Positions 28,005-36,781 of a stretch of 64,000 bases of DNA are shown in pieces. Under the pieces are notes generated by a model. That model did not search any database. It was not told the DNA's origin and saw only the letters and a program-made list of their open reading frames with translations. This stretch comes from Winogradskyella algicola (GTDB lineage: Bacteria; Bacteroidota; Bacteroidia; Flavobacteriales; Flavobacteriaceae), in NCBI RefSeq assembly GCF_005869935.1, contig NZ_SZQF01000007.1:164248-228247 (forward strand), written 5' to 3'. Positions within the stretch are counted from its first letter, which is position 1. The number at the start of each line of letters is the position of its first letter. A program made the position numbers and the translations under genes.

Positions 28005-29915
28005 ATGGCAGAAGTAATTGCACACAGTTTATTTACAGATTTCGATATCAATTTGTTTAAATCTGGTAAACATTACCGTCTTTACGAAAAATTCGGTTCT
28101 CATATTACAACCGTTAATGGTGTAGAAGGCACCTATTTTGCGGTTTGGGCACCAAGTGCTAAATCAGTTTCCGTTGTTGGTGATTTTAACTTTTGGTTAG
28201 AAGGAGATCATAAACTCAACGTGCGTTGGGACGAAAGTGGTATTTGGGAAGGTTTTATACCTGGAGTTGGTAAAGGCAACATTTACAAGTATAAAATTCA
28301 TAGTCATCATAGCGATATAAAAACTGAGAAAGCAGATCCGTATGCCAGACGTTGTGAACATCCGCCAAATACAGCCTCTATTGTTTGGGATGATGATTAC
28401 AAGTGGAAGGATAACAAATGGATGAAAAAACGTAAGGAACATAACGCTTTAGATGCTCCTTTTTCGGTTTACGAAGTTCATTTAGGATCTTGGAAAAAGA
28501 AAGTTGAAGAAAATAGATTTTTAACCTATGAAGAACTTGCGGAAGATCTTGTAACTTACGTAAAGGATATGAACTTTACACACGTAGAGCTTATGCCAAT
28601 TATGGAATATCCTTATGACCCATCTTGGGGTTATCAGTTAACAGGTTATTTTGCGCCAACATCACGTTTTGGTTATCCTGAAGATTTTAAACTACTAGTA
28701 GATAAACTACATCAAAACGATATAGGAATCATTTTAGATTGGGTACCATCGCATTTCCCAGAAGATGCTCATGGGCTTGGATTTTTTGATGGCTCAGCTT
28801 TATATGAGCATCCAGACAGGCGTAAAGGCTACCATCCAGATTGGAAAAGTTTGATCTTTAATTATGGTAGAAATGAAGTGAAATCATTTCTAATTAGTAA
28901 TGCTATTTTTTGGCTAGATCAATATCATGCGGACGGTCTAAGGGTCGATGCTGTAGCCTCGATGTTGTTTTTAGATTACAGTAGGGAAGAAGGTGAGTGG
29001 GAACCAAATATGTTTGGAGGTAGAGAAAATCTTGAAGCCATTTCCTTTATGCGCGAAATGAATGAAGCAGTATATAGTTCGTTTCCAGATGTACAAACAA
29101 TCGCAGAAGAATCGACATCGTTTCCAATGGTTTCTAAGCCAACTTATCTAGGTGGGTTAGGTTTTGGAATGAAATGGATGATGGGCTGGATGCACGATAC
29201 CTTACAATATTTTGCAAAAGAACCAATCTATAGAAAGCATCATCAAAACGATTTAACCTTTAGTATGACTTATGCATTTACCGAGAATTTTATGTTGCCT
29301 CTAAGCCATGACGAAGTTGTTTATGGCAAGCACTCTATTTTGGGTAGAATGCCTGGTGATGAGTGGCAGCGATTTGCAAATCTTAGATTGTTGTATTCAT
29401 ATATGTTTACACATCCAGGGACAAAGTTATTATTTCAAGGTGCTGAATTTGGGCAAAGTGAAGAATGGAACTTTCAACAAAGTTTAGATTGGCATCTGCT
29501 GCAATATGCACCACACAAAGGTGTGCAAGCATTAATTAAAGATTTAAATAGTTTATACAGAAAAGAACCGGCTTTGCACCAAAAGCAATTTATGGGAGAA
29601 GGTTTTGAATGGATAGATTATAACGATGCTGAGAATTCAGTATTAGTTTACATCCGCAAAGGGGACAATACTAAAGATGATTTGGTTGTAGCTTGCAATA
29701 TGACACCAATACCTAGAGAAAACTACAAGATGGGTGTACCAAAAAAAGGAAAGCTTAAAGAGGTGTTTAATAGTGATTTAAAAAAATATTTTGGATCGGG
29801 TTCTTACAAAAATAAGACACAGAGTTCCGAAACTGAACCATGGCAATTTAGGGATAACTCAATCGCTATTACAATTCCACCATTAGGCATGGTAGTATTT
29901 AAGTACACGCAATAA
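28005..29915 (+). CDS. glgB: 1,4-alpha-glucan branching enzyme GlgB
   Basis: 636 aa, GH13_9. The CBM48 domain (about 35-130: YFAVWAPSAKSVSVVGDFNF) precedes the barrel. Catalytic residues are D315 in GLRVDAVASM and E368 in TIAEESTSFP, 53 residues apart as in E. coli GlgB, and the transition-state motif PLSHDEVVYGKHS is present. It introduces alpha-1,6 branches into the linear product of GlgE. It lacks the extra N-terminal domain of the E. coli protein, a common shorter form. It is last in the packed glgE-mak-glgB run; 153 bases separate it from the GH31 gene. Confidence 0.94.
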   Translation: MAEVIAHSLFTDFDINLFKSGKHYRLYEKFGSHITTVNGVEGTYFAVWAPSAKSVSVVGDFNFWLEGDHKLNVRWDESGIWEGFIPGVGKGNIYKYKIHSHHSDIKTEKADPYARRCEHPPNTASIVWDDDYKWKDNKWMKKRKEHNALDAPFSVYEVHLGSWKKKVEENRFLTYEELAEDLVTYVKDMNFTHVELMPIMEYPYDPSWGYQLTGYFAPTSRFGYPEDFKLLVDKLHQNDIGIILDWVPSHFPEDAHGLGFFDGSALYEHPDRRKGYHPDWKSLIFNYGRNEVKSFLISNAIFWLDQYHADGLRVDAVASMLFLDYSREEGEWEPNMFGGRENLEAISFMREMNEAVYSSFPDVQTIAEESTSFPMVSKPTYLGGLGFGMKWMMGWMHDTLQYFAKEPIYRKHHQNDLTFSMTYAFTENFMLPLSHDEVVYGKHSILGRMPGDEWQRFANLRLLYSYMFTHPGTKLLFQGAEFGQSEEWNFQQSLDWHLLQYAPHKGVQALIKDLNSLYRKEPALHQKQFMGEGFEWIDYNDAENSVLVYIRKGDNTKDDLVVACNMTPIPRENYKMGVPKKGKLKEVFNSDLKKYFGSGSYKNKTQSSETEPWQFRDNSIAITIPPLGMVVFKYTQ

Positions 29916-29968
29916 AGACAAGATTTAAAGACATAAAATTTAAATTTTATCTATACTACGCTCTCGAA

Positions 29969-29980
29969 AACGATGTAGTT
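29969..29980 (+). promoter_or_regulatory. Second copy of the glucan-locus motif
   Basis: AACGATGTAGTT, one mismatch from the core at 24339-24350, lies 88 bases before the GH31 ATG, a distance similar to that of the glgE copy (78 bases). Confidence 0.3.
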
Positions 29981-30068
29981 CATAAAACTGTATAAATACA
30001 CGCATTTAAGCTTTTTAAAGTTCTTAATTTTCCGTTTTTTTACGCGCCCTTACATATTAAATCGAGCT

Positions 30069-32489
30069 ATGATTACAAATACAGAATTAGAAAATAAAGG
30101 AAATCAATTTCCTTCAAATATAATAGGCTTTGAGAAAGATGTTGATAAACTTTATTTCTCAACCGATAACGATGTTATTCTACAATTAACTGTTGTTCGC
30201 GATAGTCTTTTAAGATTTAGATACACAACCGTAGGTACTTTTGATAATGATTTCTCCTACGCCATAACCAAATATGCAAGTATTGGCTATAATAAACTTG
30301 AAATTGAAGAAAATGATGATTGTTACATTGTTATAACTTCTAAGTTGCGATGCGAAATTTCTAAAGAAAGTCTCCGTGTTTCAATATATGATGCTAAAGA
30401 TGGCATTTTAATCAACCAAGACGAAATTGGTTTTCATTGGGAGGAAAGCTACGAATTTGGCGGTAATATCGTAAAAATGAGCAAAGTCTCTAACGATGGT
30501 GAAAGTTATTATGGACTCGGTGATAAGCCTAACCATCTGAACCTAAAAGGAAAGCGTTACGATAATTGGGTTACCGATTCTTACGCATACGGAAAAGATA
30601 CAGACCCTATTTACAAAACCATTCCATTTTACACAGGCCTTCATCATGGCAAAGCTTATGGGATTTTCTTTGATAATACTTTTAGGAGTTCTTTTGATTT
30701 TTCTCAAGAGCGACGAAATGTTACCAGTTTTTGGGCACAAGGCGGTGAAATGAACTATTACTTTTTCTATGGCCCAAATATGAGTGACGTGGTTGAAAGC
30801 TATACAGATTTAACAGGAAAACCACACCACTTACCACCATTATGGGCACTTGGGTTTCATCAATGCAAATGGAGTTATTATCCCGAGAGTAAAGTAAAGG
30901 AAATAACAACAACCTTTAGAGAGCTTAAAATTCCATGCGATGCTATTTATTTAGATATCGATTATATGGACGGGTTTCGTTGCTTTACTTGGAATAAAGA
31001 CTATTTTCCAGACCCAAAACGTATGGTTAAAGAATTGCAAGATCAAGGTTTTAAAACAGTAGCTATAATAGACCCAGGTATTAAAATCGATAAAGACTAT
31101 TCGGTTTTTAAAGACGCATTAGAGAATGATTATTTCTGTAAGCGTGCCGATGGGCCTTACATGAAAGGTAAGGTTTGGCCTGGCGAATGCTATTTTCCAG
31201 ATTTTACAAATCCTGAAGTGAGAGAATGGTGGTCAGGACTTTTTAAGGAGTTAATCGAAGAGATTGGAATTAAAGGGGTTTGGAATGATATGAATGAACC
31301 TGCCGTAATGGAGGTGCCAAACAAAACCTTTCCAGATGATGTTAGGCACGATTACGATGGTAACCCTTGTAGCCATAGAAAAGCACATAACATTTATGGA
31401 ATGCAAATGGCGCGAGCAACCTATCAAGGTTTAAAGAAATACTCGTTTCCAAAACGACCTTTTGTAATTACAAGGGCTGCATACTCAGGGACACAGCGAT
31501 ATACATCTACATGGACAGGCGATAATGTAGCCACTTGGGAGCATTTATGGATAGCGAATATTCAGGCACAACGTTTGGCCATGTCTGGCTTTTCATTTGC
31601 TGGTAGTGATATAGGTGGTTTTGCAGAACAACCTCAAGGTGAATTGTTTACACGTTGGATTCAACTTGGTGTTTTTCATCCATTCTTCAGAGTACATTCA
31701 TCTGGTGATCATGGAGACCAAGAACCATGGGCTTTCGATGAGGATGTTACAGCCATAGTACGTAAGTTTATTGAACTTCGTTACCAATTATTACCATACT
31801 TGTATACTGCTTTTTGGAATTATACCGATCATGGAACACCTTTGTTAAAATCTTTAGTTTTGTTCGATCAAGATGATGTTCAAACGCATTATAGAACTGA
31901 TGAATTTATTTTTGGAGAACAGATTTTAGCTTGTCCTATTTTAGAACCAAACGCTAAAGGACGTAGAATGTATATCCCTAGAGGAAGTTGGTATAATTTC
32001 TGGACTGATGAAATTATAAGAGGTGGAAAAGAGATGTGGGTAGATGCAGATATAGATAGTATGCCAATTTTTGTAAAAGAAGGTGCAATTATCCCTAAAT
32101 TCCCTGTACAACAATATGTTGGTGAAAAAGAGATTACAGAGATAGCACTAGATGTTTATTATAAAGACGGAAAAGAAGTTAGCGAATTATTTAGCGATGC
32201 CAATGATGGCTATGATTACACTAAAGGACGCTATAGTTTAAGAAGCTTTAGTCTTACAGGAAGAAAGAATGAACTTATTATAAATCAGCATAAAGAAGGT
32301 AAGTTTATAACAACTTATGAAACCTTTAAGATTATAATTCATGGATTGCCTTTTGACATTTCTGAAATCCAAATAGACAACCAAGTTATTTCATTAACGC
32401 ATTTAAAATCTAATGGGACAAATTCTTTTGTGGTAGATAAAAACTTTTCTGAACTTCATGTTATTGGAAAAGAAGGAAATTCTAAGTGA
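30069..32489 (+). CDS. GH31 alpha-glucosidase
   Basis: 806 aa. The N-terminal beta-sandwich (about 1-245) is followed by the GH31 barrel: nucleophile D407 in GVWNDMNEP, acid/base D485 in TWTGDNVATWEH and the substrate loop FAGSDIGGF, then proximal and distal C-terminal beta domains. It has no signal peptide, so it should act in the cytoplasm, hydrolysing alpha-1,4 (or 1,6) glucosidic ends of maltose, maltodextrin or glucan. It may recycle the polymer made by the upstream genes or balance the maltose level that feeds the maltokinase. It is likely a separate transcription unit with the shared operator motif upstream. Confidence 0.93.
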   Translation: MITNTELENKGNQFPSNIIGFEKDVDKLYFSTDNDVILQLTVVRDSLLRFRYTTVGTFDNDFSYAITKYASIGYNKLEIEENDDCYIVITSKLRCEISKESLRVSIYDAKDGILINQDEIGFHWEESYEFGGNIVKMSKVSNDGESYYGLGDKPNHLNLKGKRYDNWVTDSYAYGKDTDPIYKTIPFYTGLHHGKAYGIFFDNTFRSSFDFSQERRNVTSFWAQGGEMNYYFFYGPNMSDVVESYTDLTGKPHHLPPLWALGFHQCKWSYYPESKVKEITTTFRELKIPCDAIYLDIDYMDGFRCFTWNKDYFPDPKRMVKELQDQGFKTVAIIDPGIKIDKDYSVFKDALENDYFCKRADGPYMKGKVWPGECYFPDFTNPEVREWWSGLFKELIEEIGIKGVWNDMNEPAVMEVPNKTFPDDVRHDYDGNPCSHRKAHNIYGMQMARATYQGLKKYSFPKRPFVITRAAYSGTQRYTSTWTGDNVATWEHLWIANIQAQRLAMSGFSFAGSDIGGFAEQPQGELFTRWIQLGVFHPFFRVHSSGDHGDQEPWAFDEDVTAIVRKFIELRYQLLPYLYTAFWNYTDHGTPLLKSLVLFDQDDVQTHYRTDEFIFGEQILACPILEPNAKGRRMYIPRGSWYNFWTDEIIRGGKEMWVDADIDSMPIFVKEGAIIPKFPVQQYVGEKEITEIALDVYYKDGKEVSELFSDANDGYDYTKGRYSLRSFSLTGRKNELIINQHKEGKFITTYETFKIIIHGLPFDISEIQIDNQVISLTHLKSNGTNSFVVDKNFSELHVIGKEGNSK

Positions 32490-32567
32490 CCATCTAATAA
32501 AAGAAGTGTCTTATAATTACGAATAGATTTTTGTATTTTAGTGATTATGTAAATTAAACCATTAGCT

Positions 32568-33398
32568 ATGACATTTAAAAAAGGAATATCAATACTAGGA
32601 ATAATAGCAATTATTGTTTCTTGTGCTACAAATCCATTTACAGGAAAAAAAACAATGGCGTTTGTCTCTAATGACCAATTATTCCCTTCTTCTTTTGCAC
32701 AGTATAACCAAGTATTAAGTGAAAGTAAAGTAATTACAGGAACAAAAGATGCCGAAATGATTACCAGAGTAGGACAACGCATTGCTGTTGCTGCAGAACG
32801 CTGGTTAAATGCTAATGGACATCAAGGTTACTTAGATGATTATAAATGGGAATATAAATTGATAGAATCAGAACAAGTTAATGCATGGTGTATGCCAGGT
32901 GGTAAAATAGCGTTTTATACAGGTATTTTACCAATAGCTCAAAATGAAACTGGTGTTGCTGCTATTATGGGACACGAAGTGGCTCATGCATTGGCAAATC
33001 ATGGCCAACAACGAATGAGTTCTGGGATGTTACAACAATTAGGCGGTATTGGTGTTGCAGTAGCTACAGGAAATGAAAGCCCAGAAAAACAACAAATGTG
33101 GATGCAAGCTTATGGCTTAGCAAGTAATGTTGGGGGAATGTTACCATTTAGTAGGTCTCACGAAACTGAGGCAGATAAAATTGGTGTAATTTTAATGGCA
33201 ATTGCTGGTTATAATCCTGATGAAGCAGCGGAATTATGGAAACGTATGAAAGCTAATAGTGGAGGACAAGCACCACCAGAGTTCTTGAGTACGCACCCAA
33301 GTAACGACTCTAGAATTGAAACTTTACAAGCATTATCCTCAAAAGCTAAAGCTGAGGCTAAAAAGTTCGGTGTTACTTCGTTTAGACCAATAAATTAA
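32568..33398 (+). CDS. M48 family zinc metallopeptidase, lipoprotein
   Basis: 276 aa. The signal sequence has a lipobox (IAIIVSC, Cys about 19), so it is an envelope-anchored protease. The zinc motif is MGHEVAHALANHG (HExxH) with the third ligand Glu in SHETEADKIGV, so all ligands are in place. This is the LoiP/YcaL-like group of short M48 proteases that degrade damaged outer-membrane proteins under stress. Length fits that group. It is monocistronic with a hairpin terminator directly downstream. Confidence 0.9.
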   Translation: MTFKKGISILGIIAIIVSCATNPFTGKKTMAFVSNDQLFPSSFAQYNQVLSESKVITGTKDAEMITRVGQRIAVAAERWLNANGHQGYLDDYKWEYKLIESEQVNAWCMPGGKIAFYTGILPIAQNETGVAAIMGHEVAHALANHGQQRMSSGMLQQLGGIGVAVATGNESPEKQQMWMQAYGLASNVGGMLPFSRSHETEADKIGVILMAIAGYNPDEAAELWKRMKANSGGQAPPEFLSTHPSNDSRIETLQALSSKAKAEAKKFGVTSFRPIN

Positions 33399-33429
33399 TA
33401 TTGGCTTAAAAAATAAATGATTACTTTAG

Positions 33430-33456
33430 AAGCTGCTCAAGAGAGCAGCTTTTTTA
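33430..33456 (+). terminator. Rho-independent terminator
   Basis: AAGCTGCTC-AAGA-GAGCAGCTT is followed by Ts. It ends the M48 gene and shows that the in-frame ATG at 33417 is not the start of the next gene. Confidence 0.92.
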
Positions 33457-33467
33457 TTGTAACCTCT

Positions 33468-34799
33468 ATGAACGAACTTAAAAAAGGAAGTAAAAAACTT
33501 CTTAACGCATGGGCATTTTATGATTGGGCAAATTCTGTATATACCCTTACAATTGCATCATCTATTTTTCCAATTTTTTATTCAGCATTATTTCTTTCAG
33601 ATAAGAAGGTAGTAACAGCGTTTGGTTATGATTTTAAAAGCACTGCGCTTATTACTTTTGTTACAGCATTTACATTTTTAGTTGTTGCTTTTTTATCGCC
33701 AATTTTATCTGGTATTGCTGATTATATTGGTAATAAGAAGAATTTTATGAAGTTTTTCTGCTATGTTGGTTCAGCAGGTTGTATAGGCTTATATTGGTTT
33801 AGTTTAGATAGAATTCATCTTAGTTTGTTATTCTATTTTATGGGACTTATCGGTTATTGGGGAAGTTTAGTGTTTTACAACTCATATTTGCCAGATATAG
33901 CATATGAAGACCAACAAGATAGCATAAGTGCAAAAGGTTTTAGTTTAGGGTATATAGGTAGTGTTATTCTATTGATAATTAATCTTGCTATGGTAATGTA
34001 TCCGAGTGTATTCTTTATTGAGGACAATATAGACGAAAATGGCAAAGTCATCGAGACCGCAGCACAGGTTGCTATGAGATATTCTTTTATTATGGTTGGT
34101 ATATGGTGGGCAGGCTTTAGCCAATATACATTTTATGTGTTGCCAAAAGGTGCGTCATCAGGACATAAGGTGACTAAGGATGTTATATTCAATGGCTTTA
34201 AAGAATTAAAAGGCGTTTGGAGAGAACTGAAAGAAAACTTAAGGCTTAAGCGTTATTTATATGCATTTTTTGTCTTTAGTATGGCAGTACAAACCATAAT
34301 GCTAGTCGCTGTATATTTTGGTGAAGAAGAAATTGCTTGGGGAAGTGATGAAGCAAAAACAACAGGACTCATATTGAGTATATTAGTCATTCAACTTGTT
34401 GCAATTATTGGAGCAGTGTTAACTTCAAAAGCATCTTCTAGATTTGGAAATATATCTACTTTAATTGCTGTCAATTTTATTTGGATGTGCTTATGCTTCT
34501 ATGCATATTTTATGAAAACTCCAGTTCAATTTTACGTAGCTGCTTCATTAGTTGGCTTGGTCATGGGTGGTATACAATCATTAGCTAGATCTACATATTC
34601 AAAATTTTTACCAGAGACAGAAGATACAACATCATATTTTAGTTTTTATGATGTAGCTGAAAAAATTGGTATAGTAATAGGGATGCTTATTTATGGTTTT
34701 ATTGATCAGATTACTGGTAGTATGCGTAACTCTATATTGTTTCTTTTTATTTTCTTTTTAATAGGTATCGTTTTACTCTTTAGAGTTCCTAAAAAATAA
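33468..34799 (+). CDS. MFS transporter, UMF1 / Atg22-like family
   Basis: 443 aa with about 12 hydrophobic segments. The N-terminal motif LNAWAFYDWANSVYTLTIAS is the signature of the UMF1 (Atg22-like, VacuoleATG22) transporters, and the central loop is charged as in other MFS proteins. Substrate unknown; eukaryotic Atg22 effluxes amino acids. The ATG at 33468 is chosen since an earlier in-frame ATG (33417) would place the start inside the terminator hairpin. It is probably monocistronic. Confidence 0.87.
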   Translation: MNELKKGSKKLLNAWAFYDWANSVYTLTIASSIFPIFYSALFLSDKKVVTAFGYDFKSTALITFVTAFTFLVVAFLSPILSGIADYIGNKKNFMKFFCYVGSAGCIGLYWFSLDRIHLSLLFYFMGLIGYWGSLVFYNSYLPDIAYEDQQDSISAKGFSLGYIGSVILLIINLAMVMYPSVFFIEDNIDENGKVIETAAQVAMRYSFIMVGIWWAGFSQYTFYVLPKGASSGHKVTKDVIFNGFKELKGVWRELKENLRLKRYLYAFFVFSMAVQTIMLVAVYFGEEEIAWGSDEAKTTGLILSILVIQLVAIIGAVLTSKASSRFGNISTLIAVNFIWMCLCFYAYFMKTPVQFYVAASLVGLVMGGIQSLARSTYSKFLPETEDTTSYFSFYDVAEKIGIVIGMLIYGFIDQITGSMRNSILFLFIFFLIGIVLLFRVPKK

Positions 34800-34829
34800 T
34801 TCAAAAATAATTCTTAACTTTAGCATGCT

Positions 34830-35756
34830 ATGGTTAAGAAAATATTTATGTTAGGGTTGTTTGCCACACTCTTTATGGCAATTAACTGTGATAATGAGCC
34901 TTATGAAGGTGAAATTATCGTTGAAGACACCTCTTGTGTAGAAGCTATTGAAGCTACCGAAATAGCTGCTCAGAATTTCTTAAATGGAACACAAGAAGAT
35001 TTTAGTGACCTGTGCCTTATCTATAAAGAAGCTTTATTAAATCAGATTGAAGCTTGTGGAGATGAAGATGGTAGCTTACAATTACTTGCAGATGACTTAG
35101 GTACTTGTACAGAAGAAATTGATGCTTGTGAAGAAGCCATAGTCGCAACAGAAATTGCATTAAATGATTTTAATAATACAACGGATAATGATTATGAGGA
35201 AACATGCAATACGTATAAGAATGCACTAATGAATCAAATAGAGATTTGTGGTGATGAAGACGGATTGTTAAACACTTTAATAGAAGACCTAGGGGATTGT
35301 GAGCTTACTTATGTAGAGACTTTAGGCACATGGAAGCTAATTGCGTGGGAACCCAACCCAATAACTGATTTAGATTTAGATAATGACGGTATATCATCCA
35401 GTAATTTCCTAGATGAAATAAATTGTTACGATAATGAAACAATTGATTTTTATTCTGATGGTACTGGCAGATTGTATCTTAGGTCAATAGCTAATATCAC
35501 CTTTACACCGATTGTTGGCACAGATATGGTTGAATTTTCCACAGTATGTAGCGAAATAGATCAAACTATATTCTTCACTTGGTTTCAAGATGGCAATACA
35601 GTTACTTTCAACTTTTTAGATGGGACAGTATTATATTATTTCAGAAATGCAAATCGTCTATATGTTGTCATTAATGATGGTTTAGTTGCAACTAGCTCAG
35701 TTGACAATACCTCTACAATTACTCACTCTATTACGTATATTTATGAAAAACTATAA
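34830..35756 (+). CDS. Secreted lipoprotein with duplicated cysteine domain and lipocalin-like end
   Basis: 308 aa, function unknown. The signal peptide ends LFMAINCDNEP, a plausible lipobox. Two tandem units of about 60 residues follow (about 36-93 and 99-155). They align well: both have an N-terminal Cys, the core ATEIA, a Cys before the segment YK[EN]AL, then NQIE[AI]CGDEDG and an ending DLG[TD]C. The spacing suggests disulfides within each unit. The last 150 residues begin LGTWKLIAWEPNP and look like a lipocalin-type beta-barrel. A TAACTTTA box lies just before the ATG. No neighbour gives a functional clue. Confidence 0.75.
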   Translation: MVKKIFMLGLFATLFMAINCDNEPYEGEIIVEDTSCVEAIEATEIAAQNFLNGTQEDFSDLCLIYKEALLNQIEACGDEDGSLQLLADDLGTCTEEIDACEEAIVATEIALNDFNNTTDNDYEETCNTYKNALMNQIEICGDEDGLLNTLIEDLGDCELTYVETLGTWKLIAWEPNPITDLDLDNDGISSSNFLDEINCYDNETIDFYSDGTGRLYLRSIANITFTPIVGTDMVEFSTVCSEIDQTIFFTWFQDGNTVTFNFLDGTVLYYFRNANRLYVVINDGLVATSSVDNTSTITHSITYIYEKL

Positions 35757-35833
35757 ATTTACTTATCAACTGAGTATATATTAATAAATAATCCATTAAT
35801 ATTCTTATATTGCCAGTAACTAAACACTCAATA

Positions 35834-36385
35834 ATGAAAAAGCTATTAATACTTTCAATCTTATCCTTAACTGTATTTTCATCATGTAGTAGTAAAGTAG
35901 ACCTTGCTATTGATAATCCAACAGATGCTCCTGTAGAAATCGTAGTAGATACTTTACGGGTTTTAGTTCCGCCAAAAGACGTTATTTGGGTAGAAATGGG
36001 ACCTGGGGAACACCAGTTAACCTTAGAGAATGATAGTATTATAAAATATAATTTTACTGAGTCTGTATATATGATTAATCCTTCATTATCGGAATATTTA
36101 GTAGCTGACGAATATTACGGACCACCAGCTTTTCAAAATTCCTATGCATCTACATTACCAAGTAAAGAAGTTACTTTTTTAGGTTTTCCTATGGAAGGTA
36201 ACTACGACGTTTTAACTAATGTTATTAATAAAGTAACTTGGGACTATGGCCCAAGGGAAACACTACCAGAAATGGTTGAAGTAGATGCTGACGAATCTTA
36301 TACAACGCTTGTAAAGGTCTATGATTCTTACGAGTTTATAGAAATGATGCAGAGCGCATACGACTCTTATTCTGAAGAAGAATAA
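35834..36385 (+). CDS. Lipoprotein of unknown function, probably co-transcribed with speD
   Basis: 183 aa from the ATG at 35834; the signal peptide has a clear lipobox (VFSSCSS, Cys 18). The mature protein is acidic, with a short beta-domain (VDLAIDNPTDAPVEIVVD, predicted sandwich), and ends in an acidic tail (YDSYSEEE). I recognise no family. It ends 12 bases before the TTG start of speD on the same strand, so the two are very likely one transcript. Its translation may feed ribosomes to speD. It might belong to the polyamine locus that follows. Confidence 0.7.
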   Translation: MKKLLILSILSLTVFSSCSSKVDLAIDNPTDAPVEIVVDTLRVLVPPKDVIWVEMGPGEHQLTLENDSIIKYNFTESVYMINPSLSEYLVADEYYGPPAFQNSYASTLPSKEVTFLGFPMEGNYDVLTNVINKVTWDYGPRETLPEMVEVDADESYTTLVKVYDSYEFIEMMQSAYDSYSEEE

Positions 36386-36397
36386 ATACCACTAAAC

Positions 36398-36781
36398 TTG
36401 AAAACCTCTCTCGGCACTCATATCACTTGGGATGTGTATAACTGTAATGCAGATACACTATCGTTTATACCTACGGTAAAAACGGTATTAAATGTTATAG
36501 TTGAAGAATTACAGCTTACCAAGGTTAATGAGTCTTACAAACAATTTAAGCCCATTGGTGTTACCGGCTTTATTCTATTAGAAGAAAGCCATGTAAGTAT
36601 TCATTCATGGCCAGAACATCAATTTGCTGCAGTAGATATATTTTCTTGTAGACCTTTTGACGCTAAAAAAATTCAGGAATTACTAATGAAATCTTTTAGT
36701 TCGGATAAAGTTGTTATCAAGAAGATTGAAAGGGGAGAGGCTATCTCTATTATTTCATCAGATCCTTATATAATAAAATGA
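36398..36781 (+). CDS. speD: S-adenosylmethionine decarboxylase (class 1B), TTG start
   Basis: 127 aa proenzyme that self-cleaves and supplies decarboxylated SAM, the aminopropyl donor for polyamines. The cleavage site Glu63-Ser64 lies in LLEESHVSIHSWPE, where Ser64 becomes the pyruvoyl group. The catalytic Cys is in DIFSCRPFD, and GTHITWDVYNC is the usual N-terminus. No ATG exists in frame before the conserved start: the nearest upstream codons are AAC, CTA, CCA, ATA and a stop. Translation therefore most likely begins at TTG 36398. The 3' end overlaps the convergent ATP-grasp gene by 16 bases. Confidence 0.9.
   Translation: MKTSLGTHITWDVYNCNADTLSFIPTVKTVLNVIVEELQLTKVNESYKQFKPIGVTGFILLEESHVSIHSWPEHQFAAVDIFSCRPFDAKKIQELLMKSFSSDKVVIKKIERGEAISIISSDPYIIK

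Noticed and set aside
33417..33467. Upstream ATG as start of the UMF1-type transporter
   Set aside because: The 17 extra codons lie within a strong rho-independent terminator hairpin; the ATG at 33468 directly precedes the conserved family motif.
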